Positions 10,930 to 21,994 of a DNA stretch of 64,000 nucleotides are shown one piece after another. The DNA is from Nectonema munidae (Eukaryota; Nematomorpha; Nectonematoida; Nectonematidae). The notes below the pieces were generated by a model that worked only from the letters and a program-made list of their open reading frames with translations, was not told where the DNA came from and ran no database searches. The first letter of the stretch is position 1. Each line of letters opens with the position of its first letter. The translations under genes and the position numbers were made by a program. The DNA lies in assembly GCA_030549495.1 (NCBI GenBank), contig JAUIRK010001055.1, forward strand, positions 805,001 to 869,000. Reading direction: 5' to 3'.

Positions 10930-12600
10930 GCCAACATTATACACTCTTTTAAATGTTATTTTTATTTTATAATATTTTGAAAAAATTGCAAAACCTAATC
11001 TTCAATTTTATTTTTCTTACATTTAAATCGAAAAAAGATTTAAATCTATGATTTACCAGATATATATATATATATTTAAAAATAGCGATCGTTAAGTTAG
11101 AGACTCAAATTTATATTTAGAAGACATGAATTTATTTGAAACAGTTGGTAGACTTGAAATTCTCAACGATTCTCATGTTTCAAATATGATACCAAATTCA
11201 TCTAAAAGAAAATATGTCTACTACCAAGTGGAAAAACAGAATGCTTATATCATCATAGTTATTTACAAGACTTAATTATCACTTTGTATTTAAAATATTT
11301 TGATTAAACACCTTTTGAGCTCTAGAGTTTCCTTTTTACTAAAGAACTGATCGAAACGGTAACTTTGAAAACAAATATTTTTGCAGCATATGATAAAAAT
11401 GATGCTTTATTTCAAGTAAATGAAGAAGACATTTTCATCTTTCTTATAATTATTATGCTATCAGGAAATCAAATATCTCGTAGCAAACAATATTATTGGT
11501 TTAAATAACCTAATTTGGGATTTTTCCTAGTTTCTCAAACAATGGGTAGGATGATCTGAGACATGATTTCTACATGTCTAATTTTTTCGTTATTGCATAA
11601 GCAATCCTTTTCCAAACAAAATTGTTTTATATTTAATGGAATTCTTCACCATTTTGCAAATCGTCTTCTCTTATTTAGAATTTAAAATCAGATTTAAACA
11701 CAAAGCATAATTTAGAAGAAAAATAAGCTTGCTTCACTTGCATTTGTTTTAGTTTTGGAAATTTTTACAAACAATAAAGTACATATTTAATTTTCATTGA
11801 AAATAAACCTTACATATACCATTTTAATCTATGATTTAAAAAGAAACCTACTTCTAGGTAAAATATAAAATTCGGAAATTTCATCATTTATATCAATCAC
11901 CACTAACCTTACTTCTCTGATAAAACGTCTATCGTATCAGTTAACTCAGTTTGAATAAAATGCCATGCTGTGCTCCTCCATCTTTAAAATACTTTTTCCA
12001 AAAATAGTTTAAAAGGATATATAATTAGCATCACTGCTAATTATATGAATGAAAACTAGCGCAAGAAAAGCGTACCTTTTTCCTCAAATGTCAGTATCTT
12101 ATTGACGTGTCTAGAGTTGAATCCTTCGTTGGATGCGCCAAACCTATCACTGCATAAAATACAACAAGATATTCGTTTCCAGGACCATATCATAGTGTCT
12201 TTTGAAAGAAAGCTTTGATTGAAGTTCTTCACATCAACATGAAAAATAAAATTGTAGCGTTTTATTTATTGATTCAAACCGGCTTGATGCTACTCGATGC
12301 GTATGAATAATACGGGATTGCTCTAGGGTGTCGAAGTTATTTTTGTACAAATTAACTTTTAAACTAAAGTAAAAACATACTTTTCAAAAAGCGCATTGAT
12401 GAGTCAATGATGTGATATTTTATCGTTATGCACAAAAAGAGGCGTGCTTGTGAAGGATAGGCGCAACTATTTTCTGTGTAAAACTTAAATATGCACAGAT
12501 GCAAGACCGGCCATTTAACCAGGCTCTGGTCATTTGGTTTTAACGGGGTTAATTTTTCCTTGTGTGTATATAAAAAGACTCATACTATTTCTTTTCTTTT
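10930..12600. other. intergenic region upstream of the KSR-like gene
   Basis: No gene recognised. At 12019-12046 there is a perfect 12-bp hairpin (ATATAATTAGCA, loop TCAC, TGCTAATTATAT). No clear TATA/initiator pair can be assigned. Nothing else stands out. Confidence 0.4.
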
Positions 12601-12613
12601 AATAGTTCTAAAA

Positions 12614-12753
12614 ATGGATTCATCACAGGAAAATAATGCTGAGAATTGCAACTATTCACTTACGTTCCAAAAATATCTCAACGAACTAGAAGAAAATTTA
12701 TGCAATCTCGACAATAAAATCAAATGTATTCGTTTTGGAAATGAAACCAACGT
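12614..12753 (+). CDS. possible first coding exon of the KSR-like gene
   Basis: From an ATG at 12614 the frame reads MDSSQENNAENCNYSLTF and on to a helical segment, LEENLCNLDNKIKCIRF, followed by a possible weak donor (AAC|GTAACG). The segment loosely resembles the start of the KSR CA1 region, whose human version has a leucine-rich helix followed by ...LRTKCAVSNDL. It lies about 270 bp upstream of the main exon on the same strand. The acceptor is not obvious and joining frames was not established, so this is a suggestion only. Confidence 0.3.
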
Positions 12754-13019
12754 AACGTTTTTTACTTATTCTTCGTTCTTGCTTTCATAGTGCTAATAAA
12801 GATTTTTGTACTGCATTTAGATCACAGCCATTGAAAACGCATACGAATATTTTTATGCTATTTATTCCTTGAATTCCTTGTTCTATAGTAAATCTTTTCC
12901 TTATATTTTATAATGCATATGCCATGTCTTTCTTAAAAGCACATTTTCAAAGCATTTTTTGATGAATATTCTACTTTTTAATTATAATATATACACATGT
13001 AAACTTGAAGAAACTAAAA

Positions 13020-14540
13020 ATGGACAAGTTTTATTTGAAAAGTAATATTCAAGAAATTTCATTTCATCCTTTAATTTTTCCAAAACACAAAGACAGTTTA
13101 ATTCAGTACACGACTGCAACGCAGCAGTCAAATGAAAGTGAGGATGAGGAAACGACAATGGCGTTGAATCTGCAAAGGCCTTACACTTCTCACAAATCCA
13201 AGACATTTTATTCATTTAATGAGAGAATCAATCCCCCTCAGAAAAATATTGAAATCAAGGAGGACAACTCTCGCCATAACCACGATCTGATTCTTGCGAT
13301 TCTGCCAAACTTGCTTTGTTTCATTTGCCACAAGGATATTTGGATGGGGTTAAAGTGTAAAAGGTGTATGCTCAAATGCCATTCAAAGTGCGCGATCCAC
13401 TTGAATTCCTTTTACTACTCTTCCTGCATAAAGGCGGCTGGCAGGAAGAAGAAGGGTGAGGTTTGTGCGCATCGCATCCCTTCCCACTTCCAATCTTTGC
13501 CCGCACTTCTCAAATCATATTTCGGCAAAAACTTTACTGCGCCACCCGTCACTAGAAAGCTAGAGTTGATGGACGAGGCCGACCAACTGCAAGTAGCGGA
13601 AGATGGCGAGGGGGTGTCGTCATCAGCCTCATCTTCTCGCCTACCTCTTCCAAAGGACATTTCTTTGGATTTTTTGTCGCCTTCGGCGTCCCTGAATAAA
13701 GAATGGGAGGTGAATTTAGATAAGATCGAGTTGGTGAAGTTTATTGGTCGTGGCTGCTTCACTTCCGTCTACGAAGGCAACTGGCATGGCAAAGTGGCTG
13801 TGAAGTTCATTTCTTCCCAAAATGCACTCCCCCAGAGCAGTAACGATGACAGTGAAGAGACGTTTCATTCAACGGTTGCAAACTTAGCCAAGACCTGTCA
13901 TCAAAACCTCATTCTTTTTATGGCTGCTTCCTTCACCCCAACCAACATCGTGATTATGACCTCGTATTGTACGGGTATATCTTGCCACCAACATATTCAC
14001 AGACTGCAGACTGCCTTTTCATGGGAAGAGTCTCTAAAATTTTTAAAAGACATCGCTCAAGCCATGAAGTATTTGCACGCCAAAAATATAATTCATAAGG
14101 ATTTAAGAAGTAACAATGTCTTCATAGACAATTCTCGAGCCGTTGTTTCTGATTTTGAAATCTTTACCTTTCACAAGTTTGACAAAAGAAAGACTTGCAT
14201 TCGAGTTTCAAATCATTGGATAAAGTATTTGGCTCCAGAACTACTGCGCCACATTTTTAAAAACAAACTAAACTTTTCTAAAGCTTCAGACGTCTTTTCG
14301 TATGGCGTTCTTTCGTACGAAATATTAACACAGTCATGGCCTGTCGCTAATCTCTTTTACCTAAATGACAGTCACATCATTTTATGGCAGTCTATTCAAG
14401 CAAACTATCCTAATTTCACAAAACTCAAGTCAAACCTCTCCTCCCTATTATCCTCAGCTTGTTCATACTATGCGCATGATAGATTATCCTTCTCAAGTAT
14501 TATTGACGCACTAACAAGTGATTCTATTCTTTCGTCCTGA
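13020..14540 (+). CDS. ksr: KSR-like (kinase suppressor of Ras) pseudokinase
   Basis: KSR proteins scaffold Raf, MEK and ERK at the membrane. From the first ATG in frame this exon encodes 506 residues. A C1 zinc domain lies at about 88-136 (H88, C100, C103, C113, C116, H121, C124); its core, LKCKRCMLKCHSKC, is very close to KSR. A protein-kinase domain covers about 238-500. It begins EWEVNLDKIELVKFIG and keeps the VAVK lysine (K262). Like KSR it has HKD (359-361) instead of HRD, then LAPE. The DFG position reads DFE (378-380) and the helix-C glutamate seems replaced by Thr, so catalysis is unlikely. The whole region is free of introns, and at 506 residues it is shorter than typical KSR (about 900). 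The N-terminal CA1 part is missing or on an upstream exon. The frame stays open upstream of the ATG to 12966. Raf is less likely because of HKD and the C1 sequence. Confidence 0.9.
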   Translation: MDKFYLKSNIQEISFHPLIFPKHKDSLIQYTTATQQSNESEDEETTMALNLQRPYTSHKSKTFYSFNERINPPQKNIEIKEDNSRHNHDLILAILPNLLCFICHKDIWMGLKCKRCMLKCHSKCAIHLNSFYYSSCIKAAGRKKKGEVCAHRIPSHFQSLPALLKSYFGKNFTAPPVTRKLELMDEADQLQVAEDGEGVSSSASSSRLPLPKDISLDFLSPSASLNKEWEVNLDKIELVKFIGRGCFTSVYEGNWHGKVAVKFISSQNALPQSSNDDSEETFHSTVANLAKTCHQNLILFMAASFTPTNIVIMTSYCTGISCHQHIHRLQTAFSWEESLKFLKDIAQAMKYLHAKNIIHKDLRSNNVFIDNSRAVVSDFEIFTFHKFDKRKTCIRVSNHWIKYLAPELLRHIFKNKLNFSKASDVFSYGVLSYEILTQSWPVANLFYLNDSHIILWQSIQANYPNFTKLKSNLSSLLSSACSYYAHDRLSFSSIIDALTSDSILSS

Positions 14541-14602
14541 ATTTATTTTCAAGATAAATATATACTTACTTTTTTATGCCCTTTGTTTCTATATTTTGCA
14601 AT

Positions 14603-14608
14603 AATAAA
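14603..14608 (+). promoter_or_regulatory. polyadenylation signal of the KSR-like gene
   Basis: A canonical AATAAA lies 63 bp after the stop codon, in a T-rich context. This fits a short 3' UTR. Confidence 0.6.
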
Positions 14609-15059
14609 TCTTAATCTTTATACTTGTAAATATCGTTTTTAAATGAGGTGTACTATTGAAAAATATTAGCACATAGAGGTCTGGCAAGACCTCCGGGGAG
14701 ACAACTTAACATACCTTATATATTTAAATATAAAAATCTTATAATACTGATTAAACATACTTAAAATAAAAAAATTCAAAAAATATTTTACATACATATT
14801 GAAATTTCAAAAATTCTACACAAAAGTTCAAAACCTGTAATTTTAAAATTGCGGTTTTATTTCATTAAAACAAACTGATTGGCTAAAATGTTTATGCAAT
14901 ATGTAATAATAATAAGACGGTGAAGATTTTTTTGAAAATTTTTACTTATTAAATAATTTATTTTTGCAGAAGTTTTTTGATAACTGGACTTTACTTTGAA
15001 AAATTTGGTCTAAATTTTACTCATTTTTGAAAAATTTGGTCTAAATTTTACTCATTATC
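14609..15059. other. gene-free stretch
   Basis: No gene. A short direct repeat (TTTGAAAAATTTGGTCTAAA at about 14995 and 15027) leads into the dispersed repeat. Confidence 0.4.
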
Positions 15060-15340
15060 TAGATTTTGTAAGATACCGGGAACTTATCGATTAGGTCTAG
15101 ATTTTCTAAGAGCTAAATATACAAATACAATTATTTAGATTTACCTTATTTAGACAAATGAGCGGGGAGCCAGGAGAATGTTAAACATTTTTGAAGGGAG
15201 TGAAAAAGGTTGAGAACCACTATTCTATTTATTGAGACAAAAAATTTCTAAAAGTAAGTTAATGAGAAAATACTCATTTGCACTGTTATGCCTAAAGTCT
15301 TACCATTTCATCTAAACCTATGTAATGAGAACTGACAATA
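15060..15340. repeat. dispersed repeat, copy 2 (hAT-like end)
   Basis: Colinear with 4440-4830. It contains AAAAAGGTTGAGAACCACT at 15208-15226, a typical hAT terminal motif (CAGTGGTTCTCAACC read backwards). No target duplication was recognised. Confidence 0.5.
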
Positions 15341-15520
15341 TTTATATCTGCGTCATTTTCTATACAAAATTTATATTATATTTCTGTTATACAAAAATGT
15401 TAAATAGCAAAGAGGGGCTGATTTTTGGCAATTACGAGCGAAATAAGCTGAAAATTCCAAAATATATATTTTGAGATCAGTATTTTTCAAAAAATGCATA
15501 AAGATAGTAACTATGTAAAC

Positions 15521-16660
15521 CGGTGGTTCCCAACCTTTTTTTAGACAACGCCAACAATATTTCTCAAAATAGGGCAGGAACCCCACTAATTTAGTTGCAT
15601 ATAATTTATTAAAACTATATATGATTAGTGGGCTGTAAAAGTAAGGGACGACACTTGTAATGAATATATCTGTAAGAGAGGTACTTTAAGGTTGGGGAAG
15701 ACGAAAATAACATCATTCAATTTTATTATATTCACAGATTATGAATTTTAAAACTTGACAAATTAAAACAACTTCTGGACACATTCTTTAAAAACCAAGC
15801 CAAAGGTGTGAAATGGTAAGTTAATTTTAATTGGAGCCTTGGGATTGAATCATGTTGCTAAAAAAAGCTTCAAACTTAGCTTTTAGTTTTGATGGCAGTC
15901 AGAGCTGCAAATCTTGATTCACACAAATAGGTTGGAGCGAAAGGCAATAACACTTTCACAGCAGTCCAGAACACACTTAGAGTTTGTCGCTGAAAGTTAA
16001 AACGAAGAGTTTCCTCATGCGGGATCTCTATAAGATCCTCTTGAAGATTTTTGATTGAAGACTCTTCTGAAAGATCCTCGGCTTGGATATCGAAAGGTCT
16101 TCGTAAACATTTGTATTATTCATGCAGCTCTCCACCCGGAATGTGCATATCAAGTCAAACTCCTCACTCAATTTCTCAAGGAACCCAACAATGACACTTT
16201 GTATCGCCAGGAGTGAGGCGTCTTTTTCATCTTGCAGAAAAAGGTTCAAAAGTGGAAAGGGCGTAGTTTTTGATAGTTCTTCCTTCCTTTCTACAGCCTT
16301 AGTTTTGGTTTGAAAGGCTTGAACTTTTGTGACACAGATTATAGTCTCATCTTTTCCTTGCAGGGACATATTCAGCAAATTCAATTCAGAAAATATTACA
16401 GAACAGAAGGTTTTCTTCAATGTACTAAAATCATTCAATATTATTATATTCACAGATTATGAATTTTAAAACTTGACAAATTAAAACAGTCACTTCCCTT
16501 GGTACCACACATATACCAAGACATGAGCATCTTCACAGACGTCAGTTGACTCAGCCAACTGCAAGCTGAATTTTCTGCTCCTCGCAGGACACACATGGGC
16601 TTTTTACCCCAATCAATCTTTTTAATGGCATTTTTGTTGTTAAAACAAATATATAACATA
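15521..16660 (-). mobile_element. hAT transposase relic (ZBED/SCAND3-like)
   Basis: Minus-strand frames give LLNMSLQGKDETI and FLEKLSEEFDLICTF, typical of the middle of ZBED5/SCAND3-type hAT transposases. Further on, FAPTYLCESRFAALTAIKTK is the conserved dimerisation segment. A terminus reading CCGGTGGTTCCCAACC at 15520 fits the C-terminal-side end of the element. Frames are broken by stops. A 57-bp direct repeat (15716-15773 and 16432-16490, nearly identical) brackets the coding part, so part of the relic is duplicated or rearranged. The opposite terminus was not found. Confidence 0.7.
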
Positions 16661-17027
16661 CCAAAAAAATATTACGTAAATTATCGTTATTATATGTAGT
16701 ATAAGTCGGTGCCATTATTAAAATATATTACGCGTTAGCGACTTTAATTTTTTGTGGTTCTTTATGACAACAAAAATTTTTTTTGGAATTTAAAATTATA
16801 AAAAAAACTTGAAAGAAAGTTTCTTCATCATAAGTAGAAATCCATTCATTTTAACTATCAAAATAATCTTTGAATATTATAAAAAAAATTTAACGCCATC
16901 TATATTAAAAAAACTTTTCACCGAAAGACACATATTCTTTTTACTCCAGTCAAGATATCAATGTATTTTTTAGATAAAGTTAAATGCAGAGCATAACGGA
17001 AATAGCATGTAATTTATTACTCTAAGA
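16661..17027. other. gene-free stretch
   Basis: AT-rich, nothing recognised. Confidence 0.4.
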
Positions 17028-17035
17028 GCCATAAC

Positions 17036-17538
17036 TAGGGATTGCACCCCGAAGGCTTTTTTCCCTCCCCTCGGAGCGGGGACCCTGAAGTAAATTTTTT
17101 CTCACCCCGAGGAAAAAAAATTTTTTTTTTATCAAGAAGAACACTAAAATTTTGAAATGATTTATTCAAAATTGTTTAAATAATAAAATTTTAAAATCCT
17201 AAGAGAGTCTGTTTTGTTTACAAGTTGAATCACGATGAATTATAAATAAACATATAGCTTTGAAATACACATACATAATACATAAATACCACCACCACAT
17301 ATGAATTGTTTACAAGTTGAATCATGAATTATAAATAATACATATAGCTTTGAAATGCACATAATACATAAATACCACCACATTATCTATCATATAATGT
17401 AAAAATATGATTATAACTGTGAATTTAATCTTGTATTTTTTCCCCGGGGAAAAAAGATTTTCCCTTAGGAGCGGAGAGGCTTTTTTTTCGCTTTTTCTCC
17501 GAGGAGACGGGGACAAGGTCTCCGGGGTGCAATCTCTA
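17036..17538. mobile_element. hAT-type MITE with long fold-back ends
   Basis: Ends are TAGGGATTGCACCCCG and its partner TAGAGATTGCACCCCG, inverted. Target duplications GCCATAAC (17028-17035) and GTCATAAC (17539-17546) differ at one position. The C/G-rich subterminal regions (CTCGGAGCGGGG; TCTCCGAGGAGACGGGG) extend the fold-back. Inside, two roughly 80-bp units starting GTTTACAAGTTGAATCA (17216 and 17308) repeat in tandem. There is no transposase. Confidence 0.8.
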
Positions 17539-17889
17539 GTCATAACTTGATTTAACCATAAAATACATAATCATGTTGAATATTTTGTGGTTTTCTAAAG
17601 TGACAAAAAGTTTATTTTAAAAATTTCATCTGAAAATAATTTACAGAGGATTTTCAAACCAAAAAATTCATACCAGAAATATTACATCCGCTTTTTCAAA
17701 AGTGTGCAAAAGTCAAAATAAAATTTAACGCCAACTATAAATACAAAAAAACAATAGAAAAAGAAATTTTAATTCATAAAAAATTTATTACATGAATTAT
17801 CAAAAGTATTACAAAAAATCTCCTAAGAAATTTGAAAATAAGCATAACATTACAGTGATTATGTTTGATACAAATTGTGTAAACAGTAA

Positions 17890-19390
17890 AAAAAGCAAAA
17901 TTACAAATTAGAATGTCAATAAGAGCAGACAGATAAGGTATGTTTTTTGCACATAAATTTCCTACATTTAGAACACTTCCTAGTGCCTCTTGTTCTAGGT
18001 CTACTTTCCAAAATTGAGCAGTATCCTCTTGAAGAACTGCTTTCGGATGCTGGCAATTCTGAAGCAAACCCATAGTAAAGAAGAAGACTTTTGATAGGCC
18101 TTGATATCTGACTAATGTTAGCGCGAATGCTCATAGAATTAAAACAAAGCTTTTGTGATAAAATTTAAAAAAAAACTTTTCTACCTCCTTTCTGTATAGG
18201 TACAGCATCGCAAGGACAGTTGTGCTTATAAATAACCCAGGAATTGTAGGCACCTATATCCAGATAATTTGAAAATACCGCGACTGTCCATCTCCTACTA
18301 GGTTTATAACTAGTGAAGTCGCTTGACATTCAATTAAAACAATCAACCCCGCTTTTGTGTTTATTATATAAAATCAAGCTTTAGGGTTTTTTTATGTGCT
18401 GTGATAAAACATCTCTATTATGCTGCGATGACAGAACATAAACCGCTTTGAAGTTTTTCCTGGCGTGCCTTTCTGGTATATAAACTGAAAGTGAACAGCT
18501 GCTTGAGTAAACAGTTTTACTTCCAGTTTCATTCAAATTTAGTGTGCGTAAATAGTTTGGCTTTAAAATTTAGGGAACAGAGCGACGTATTGGGTTTATT
18601 GTTCCACAAATTGTTAAATTTTGGCAAAGCGCCCACTCAGCTAAAGCATGGGACGTAAAAAACCTATCAAAAAAGATGCCACAACCAACTGGCAGATCAC
18701 TGCTTTCTATCAAGCGTTTACAAATTCCTAAGCTTGAAAAAAAATTTGTCTAACAATCCTGGACATAAATTTGTGGTTTCATGACGTAATACGTGTGTGA
18801 ATCACTTAGATGATAAAATTTGATCCCATTTTGCCCAGGCTTTTGGGGATCATAAATTTTCAATGAACAGCCACCCCGAAATTTGACTAGTTGCTCATCA
18901 TTGGTGACTGCATCAAGTGGGGTCCAATATTTGTGACAGTTGTTAAAAAAGTTTGTAATTTTTACAATTCGCATCACCAAATCGTATGAATACTTTTATG
19001 TATTGAAACATTCTCCTTCCGAGTGCAGCGCGCAAAAAAGGATTCCCATTTTTTGAAAAAAGAACTTTAGTGAAAATTCTTCGATCTTTTGCTTGTCCCA
19101 GAAAAAGTAGACATCCCAAGTATATCGCTTACAGCAAATTTTTCGTGACAAACTTTTAAATCTTGCCACTTTGGTGATTCTAATGGTTAGAATCTAATTA
19201 GAGAATCTAACCTAAATAAAACAGAAAGTTATTGAGCAGTTCTTTTCTATAGTTTTTCCTCTGTTGGGTAATATTCACCTTGAAAAATATCAGAAGCATT
19301 TGATTCAGAAGTTGATGTATAGACTTCACTTTCTTCGGAGGAGCTAGACGTGAGAGTAGACGATGAAAATTAAATTAGAATAGAAGGAAA
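17890..19390 (-). mobile_element. decayed piggyBac transposase gene
   Basis: Minus-strand pieces run in the correct order. From high to low coordinates: an acidic Ser/Glu-rich start (19260-19370); TNDEQLVKFRGGCSLKIY and GQNGIKFYHLSDSHTYYVM at 18980-18760, the piggyBac core block; GVDCF and RRWTVAVFSNYLDIGAYNSW near 18340-18250; and TRKCSKCRKFMCKKHTLSVC at about 18000-17920, the C-terminal zinc-binding cysteine cluster. Stops and frame changes separate them, so the gene is dead. The first catalytic half is poorly preserved. TTAA ends were not assigned. Confidence 0.8.
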
Positions 19391-19786
19391 ACAAAAAATG
19401 TTTGAAAAGTAAAGACAGCGCAAATGAAGAGAATTAGTTATGCTGAACACTGGATTTTCTCGTTAGAATAATGCAAACTTTGCGTAACGGCACGTTTATG
19501 GTGACAAAATGATCAATAAACGGAGAAGAATGAACTCGAAGCAAGTGAGAAATGTATATTATAAAAGTATTTCATAGATAAGATGAAAGTCGATTCCAAT
19601 AAGCGCGATGAAACTAATACAAGATAAGTAAATCGATTATAACCAATAGTGAAATACACATATAAAAAATAACAAAAGCCTATGAAGAAGAACATAATAT
19701 ATCAAGTGGGAGAAAACATAGTGTGGAATAATATGTGATTGATGATTCCAATAAATGGATCATTCGAACTTAAGAGTGTCAAAATC
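19391..19786. other. gene-free stretch
   Basis: Nothing recognised; probably flank of the piggyBac relic. Confidence 0.35.
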
Positions 19787-19790
19787 TTAA

Positions 19791-19999
19791 CCCTGCATCC
19801 CAACTACTAAATTATCAACCGAAAGTTAAAAATGCTATATTTTGGTTTTTTCACCTTGAAAAAGTCAGGATAAATTATTTACAAGTTTATTTAAGGTTTA
19901 TCTAGCTATTTTTGCAAGAAATAACATAATGGAGCTATAGGCTTTTTTCTCCATCAGTGTGTCCTCAGTGTAAGTACAATTTTGTGTGTCCTGCGAAGG
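19791..19999. mobile_element. piggyBac-type MITE
   Basis: Flanked by TTAA at 19787-19790 and 20000-20003. Ends read CCCTGCATCCCAACTAC and, inverted, CCTTCGCAGGACACAC, sharing a CC.T.GCA core. TTAA duplication and CCC-type ends fit piggyBac. No coding capacity. The inverted repeat is short, so confidence is moderate. Confidence 0.45.
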
Positions 20000-20106
20000 T
20001 TAATGTCTTGCGAAATCTCTTAAATTCTTATTTTGATCGTGTTATCTGACAGTAGAATAGCTTCAATTTTTTCAATGCAGCATCTCCAAGGATGGTACAA
20101 ACCCTG

Positions 20107-20480
20107 TCAAGGGCTGCTGGCGTTACTACTTTTCTCCAATTGTGTGTGGCTGCACATACTTAAAAAATTTTTTGCAACAAGACAGGATGCAAGTGTTGGT
20201 TGTTGAACAGAATACACTCCATTGTGCATAGAGTTGTCTAACCGATGGCGTTTCAGTTCTTCTTTCCCTTTAGAATACTCAAGACCTTTCTCTTCCAGAT
20301 TTGGGTTTTTTTCCAGGAGATGGCGCTTGAGATTATTTTCTTTAAGCGACTCGTGGCTGAGCACTTCCGCGCATACAACGCATTGTGGTTTTTCGGTTGC
20401 ATCATCGATGAATCCAGTGCTAAGAAATTCTTCTTTGTACACCCGTTTTCTGGACATGATTAACGAATCTGAAGTTAAAT
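20107..20480 (-). mobile_element. hAT transposase fragment, N-terminal part
   Basis: MSRKRVYKEEFLSTGF opens the frame, followed by a BED-like finger (CVVCAEVLSHESLKENNLKRH, then LLEKNP in place of the final His context). This is the usual start of ZBED5/FAM200-like hAT transposases. The frame is open for 116 codons and then stops; no catalytic region follows. Its C-terminal counterpart could be the relic at 15.5-16.7 kb, but 3.4 kb of other elements lie between. Confidence 0.7.
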
Positions 20481-21690
20481 ATAAATTAAATTACTAGCCC
20501 ACCCCTTTTGCGCACCAAACTCCCATCCATGAGGTTGGGTGTGCATAGCAAACTCATACACACACATCGACAAATTATATGAAAGATATTAAAGAAGCTT
20601 ACGAAAAATTACAATGAAGAAATTAAAAATGAAAATAGCGTATATACTATTTGTTAAGATTTTTAGGAGAAAAGCACGAAGATAATGCATCAATGATTAT
20701 TTGACAGCTTTTTTTCTTCTCTCTCTAGGTCCTTCTTAAAAAGATATGAAAATTAAAATGGATTTATCATTTTTGTGGGTTTCTCTTTTTCGTACTTTTC
20801 TTCATTTATCTTTGTTTAAAATAGATAAGAAATTATATCCACTATCTCTCAACCAATATGTGACTCTATATCCTTAAATACTCTTAGAATTAAAAGTTGG
20901 CAATGTTTTTATTTTGAGGTCTTGACGATCCCAAGAAAAATGCACAAATTTGTAAACACAAATTCGTTTTCCTGTTCCAATATATTAATTTAATTATGAC
21001 AAAATCTCGTTTAGAAAGTACAAATATATTCTGCTTATACAAGCTTATTTATTTGTATTAGCAAAAAAATTAAAAAAAATTTCCCGTAAAATGTTTCCCG
21101 GTAAATTAGATAATAAAATTTTAATATTTATTTATATATTTTTTATATATTATAGTGATTTCAATTTTGATTAAATTAAAGAATCGGTATTTTTGCCGAT
21201 TAATAGATACATCCCTAGTTAGCCGATTAACGGCCAGATTAATCAGGCGATATCAAATCTGTGGCAGGAGATTTGTATTAAAAGCATTTATAACGCAGGT
21301 GATTCATATTTTTAAGTCGATTCAGGTCGTTAGCCGTCTAATACTGATTTTAATACCCCTTCAAATTTTTATTAAAAACTCAAGTGTAAACCCTCATTTT
21401 GAAATACCCATTCTAAAAACAAAAGCCTCAACAACCACTTCTTAACTTTGAAATATAAGTGTTTGGAGACATTTAAAATTTCGCTTGATATCATTTTTAT
21501 GTGTAAAATTTAATAAATCATCAGGTGAAGCTTCTCTACCCATGACCTATTTCTTTTTTATATGCAATCAAAATAATGAAAAGTTGAGTTCATTCTTTTT
21601 CAAATTTAGTATTTAAATTGCAGCATTGATTAAAATCAAGCTGTGAAGTGTCTCACTTTTAATATCTATATTCTATCTTGGTTTTATTTA
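20481..21690. other. gene-free region with a hAT terminus
   Basis: No gene recognised. AATCGGTATTTTTGCCGATT...GATACATCCCTAG at 21180-21218 looks like the right end of a hAT element (inverted CTAGGGATGTATC). It is similar to the left end CTAGTGATGTACCGAT at 24886. Upstream exons of the gene ending at 21963 may lie here but were not seen. Confidence 0.35.
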
Positions 21691-21691
21691 G

Positions 21692-21963
21692 CCTATCTCA
21701 AAATAAAGGAGGTTAACTTGGAAAAGCATGGGATTAAGGCGCGTTTAAACCAAGTTAAGTTGTGCTTGAAAAACATAAAGGAAGTGGAGGAGAGCAGCAC
21801 GCAGCCATGCGACCGAGACAAGCCGGAGAAAAGGCCCAAAATTATGCAGAACCAGAAACGCCTAAGCAAGAAGGTGGCACAGTCTTTTGTTCGCAACGCC
21901 CTCTACTCGCCCGCTGAACATGGAGGAGAGAAGGATGGCGCGCAAAATAACAACGACACATAA
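21692..21963 (+). CDS. terminal exon of an unrecognised protein (partial)
   Basis: A good acceptor (GGTTTTATTTAG) at 21690-21691 opens a frame of 90 codons to a TAA. Codon use is clearly richer in G+C than the surroundings. The peptide has a charged helical part, KHGIKARLNQVKLCLKNIKE. A Lys/Arg-rich segment and a polar tail ending GAQNNNDT follow. I do not recognise the family. No in-frame ATG lies at the start, so earlier exons on the plus strand are expected. It converges on the inward-rectifier gene, with 31 bp between the two stop codons. Confidence 0.5.
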
Positions 21964-21984
21964 ATACTTTTATAAAGCTTTTTC

Positions 21985-21990
21985 TTTATT
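21985..21990 (-). promoter_or_regulatory. polyadenylation signal of the Kir gene
   Basis: AATAAA on the minus strand lies four bases after the channel's TAA stop. It sits within the 31-bp space between the two convergent stop codons, so the channel transcript must end inside the neighbouring exon. Confidence 0.6.
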
Positions 21991-21994
21991 TTGT

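Noticed and set aside
13415-13762. minus-strand gene opposite the KSR-like exon
   Set aside because: Shadow of the KSR coding sequence; no independent motif.
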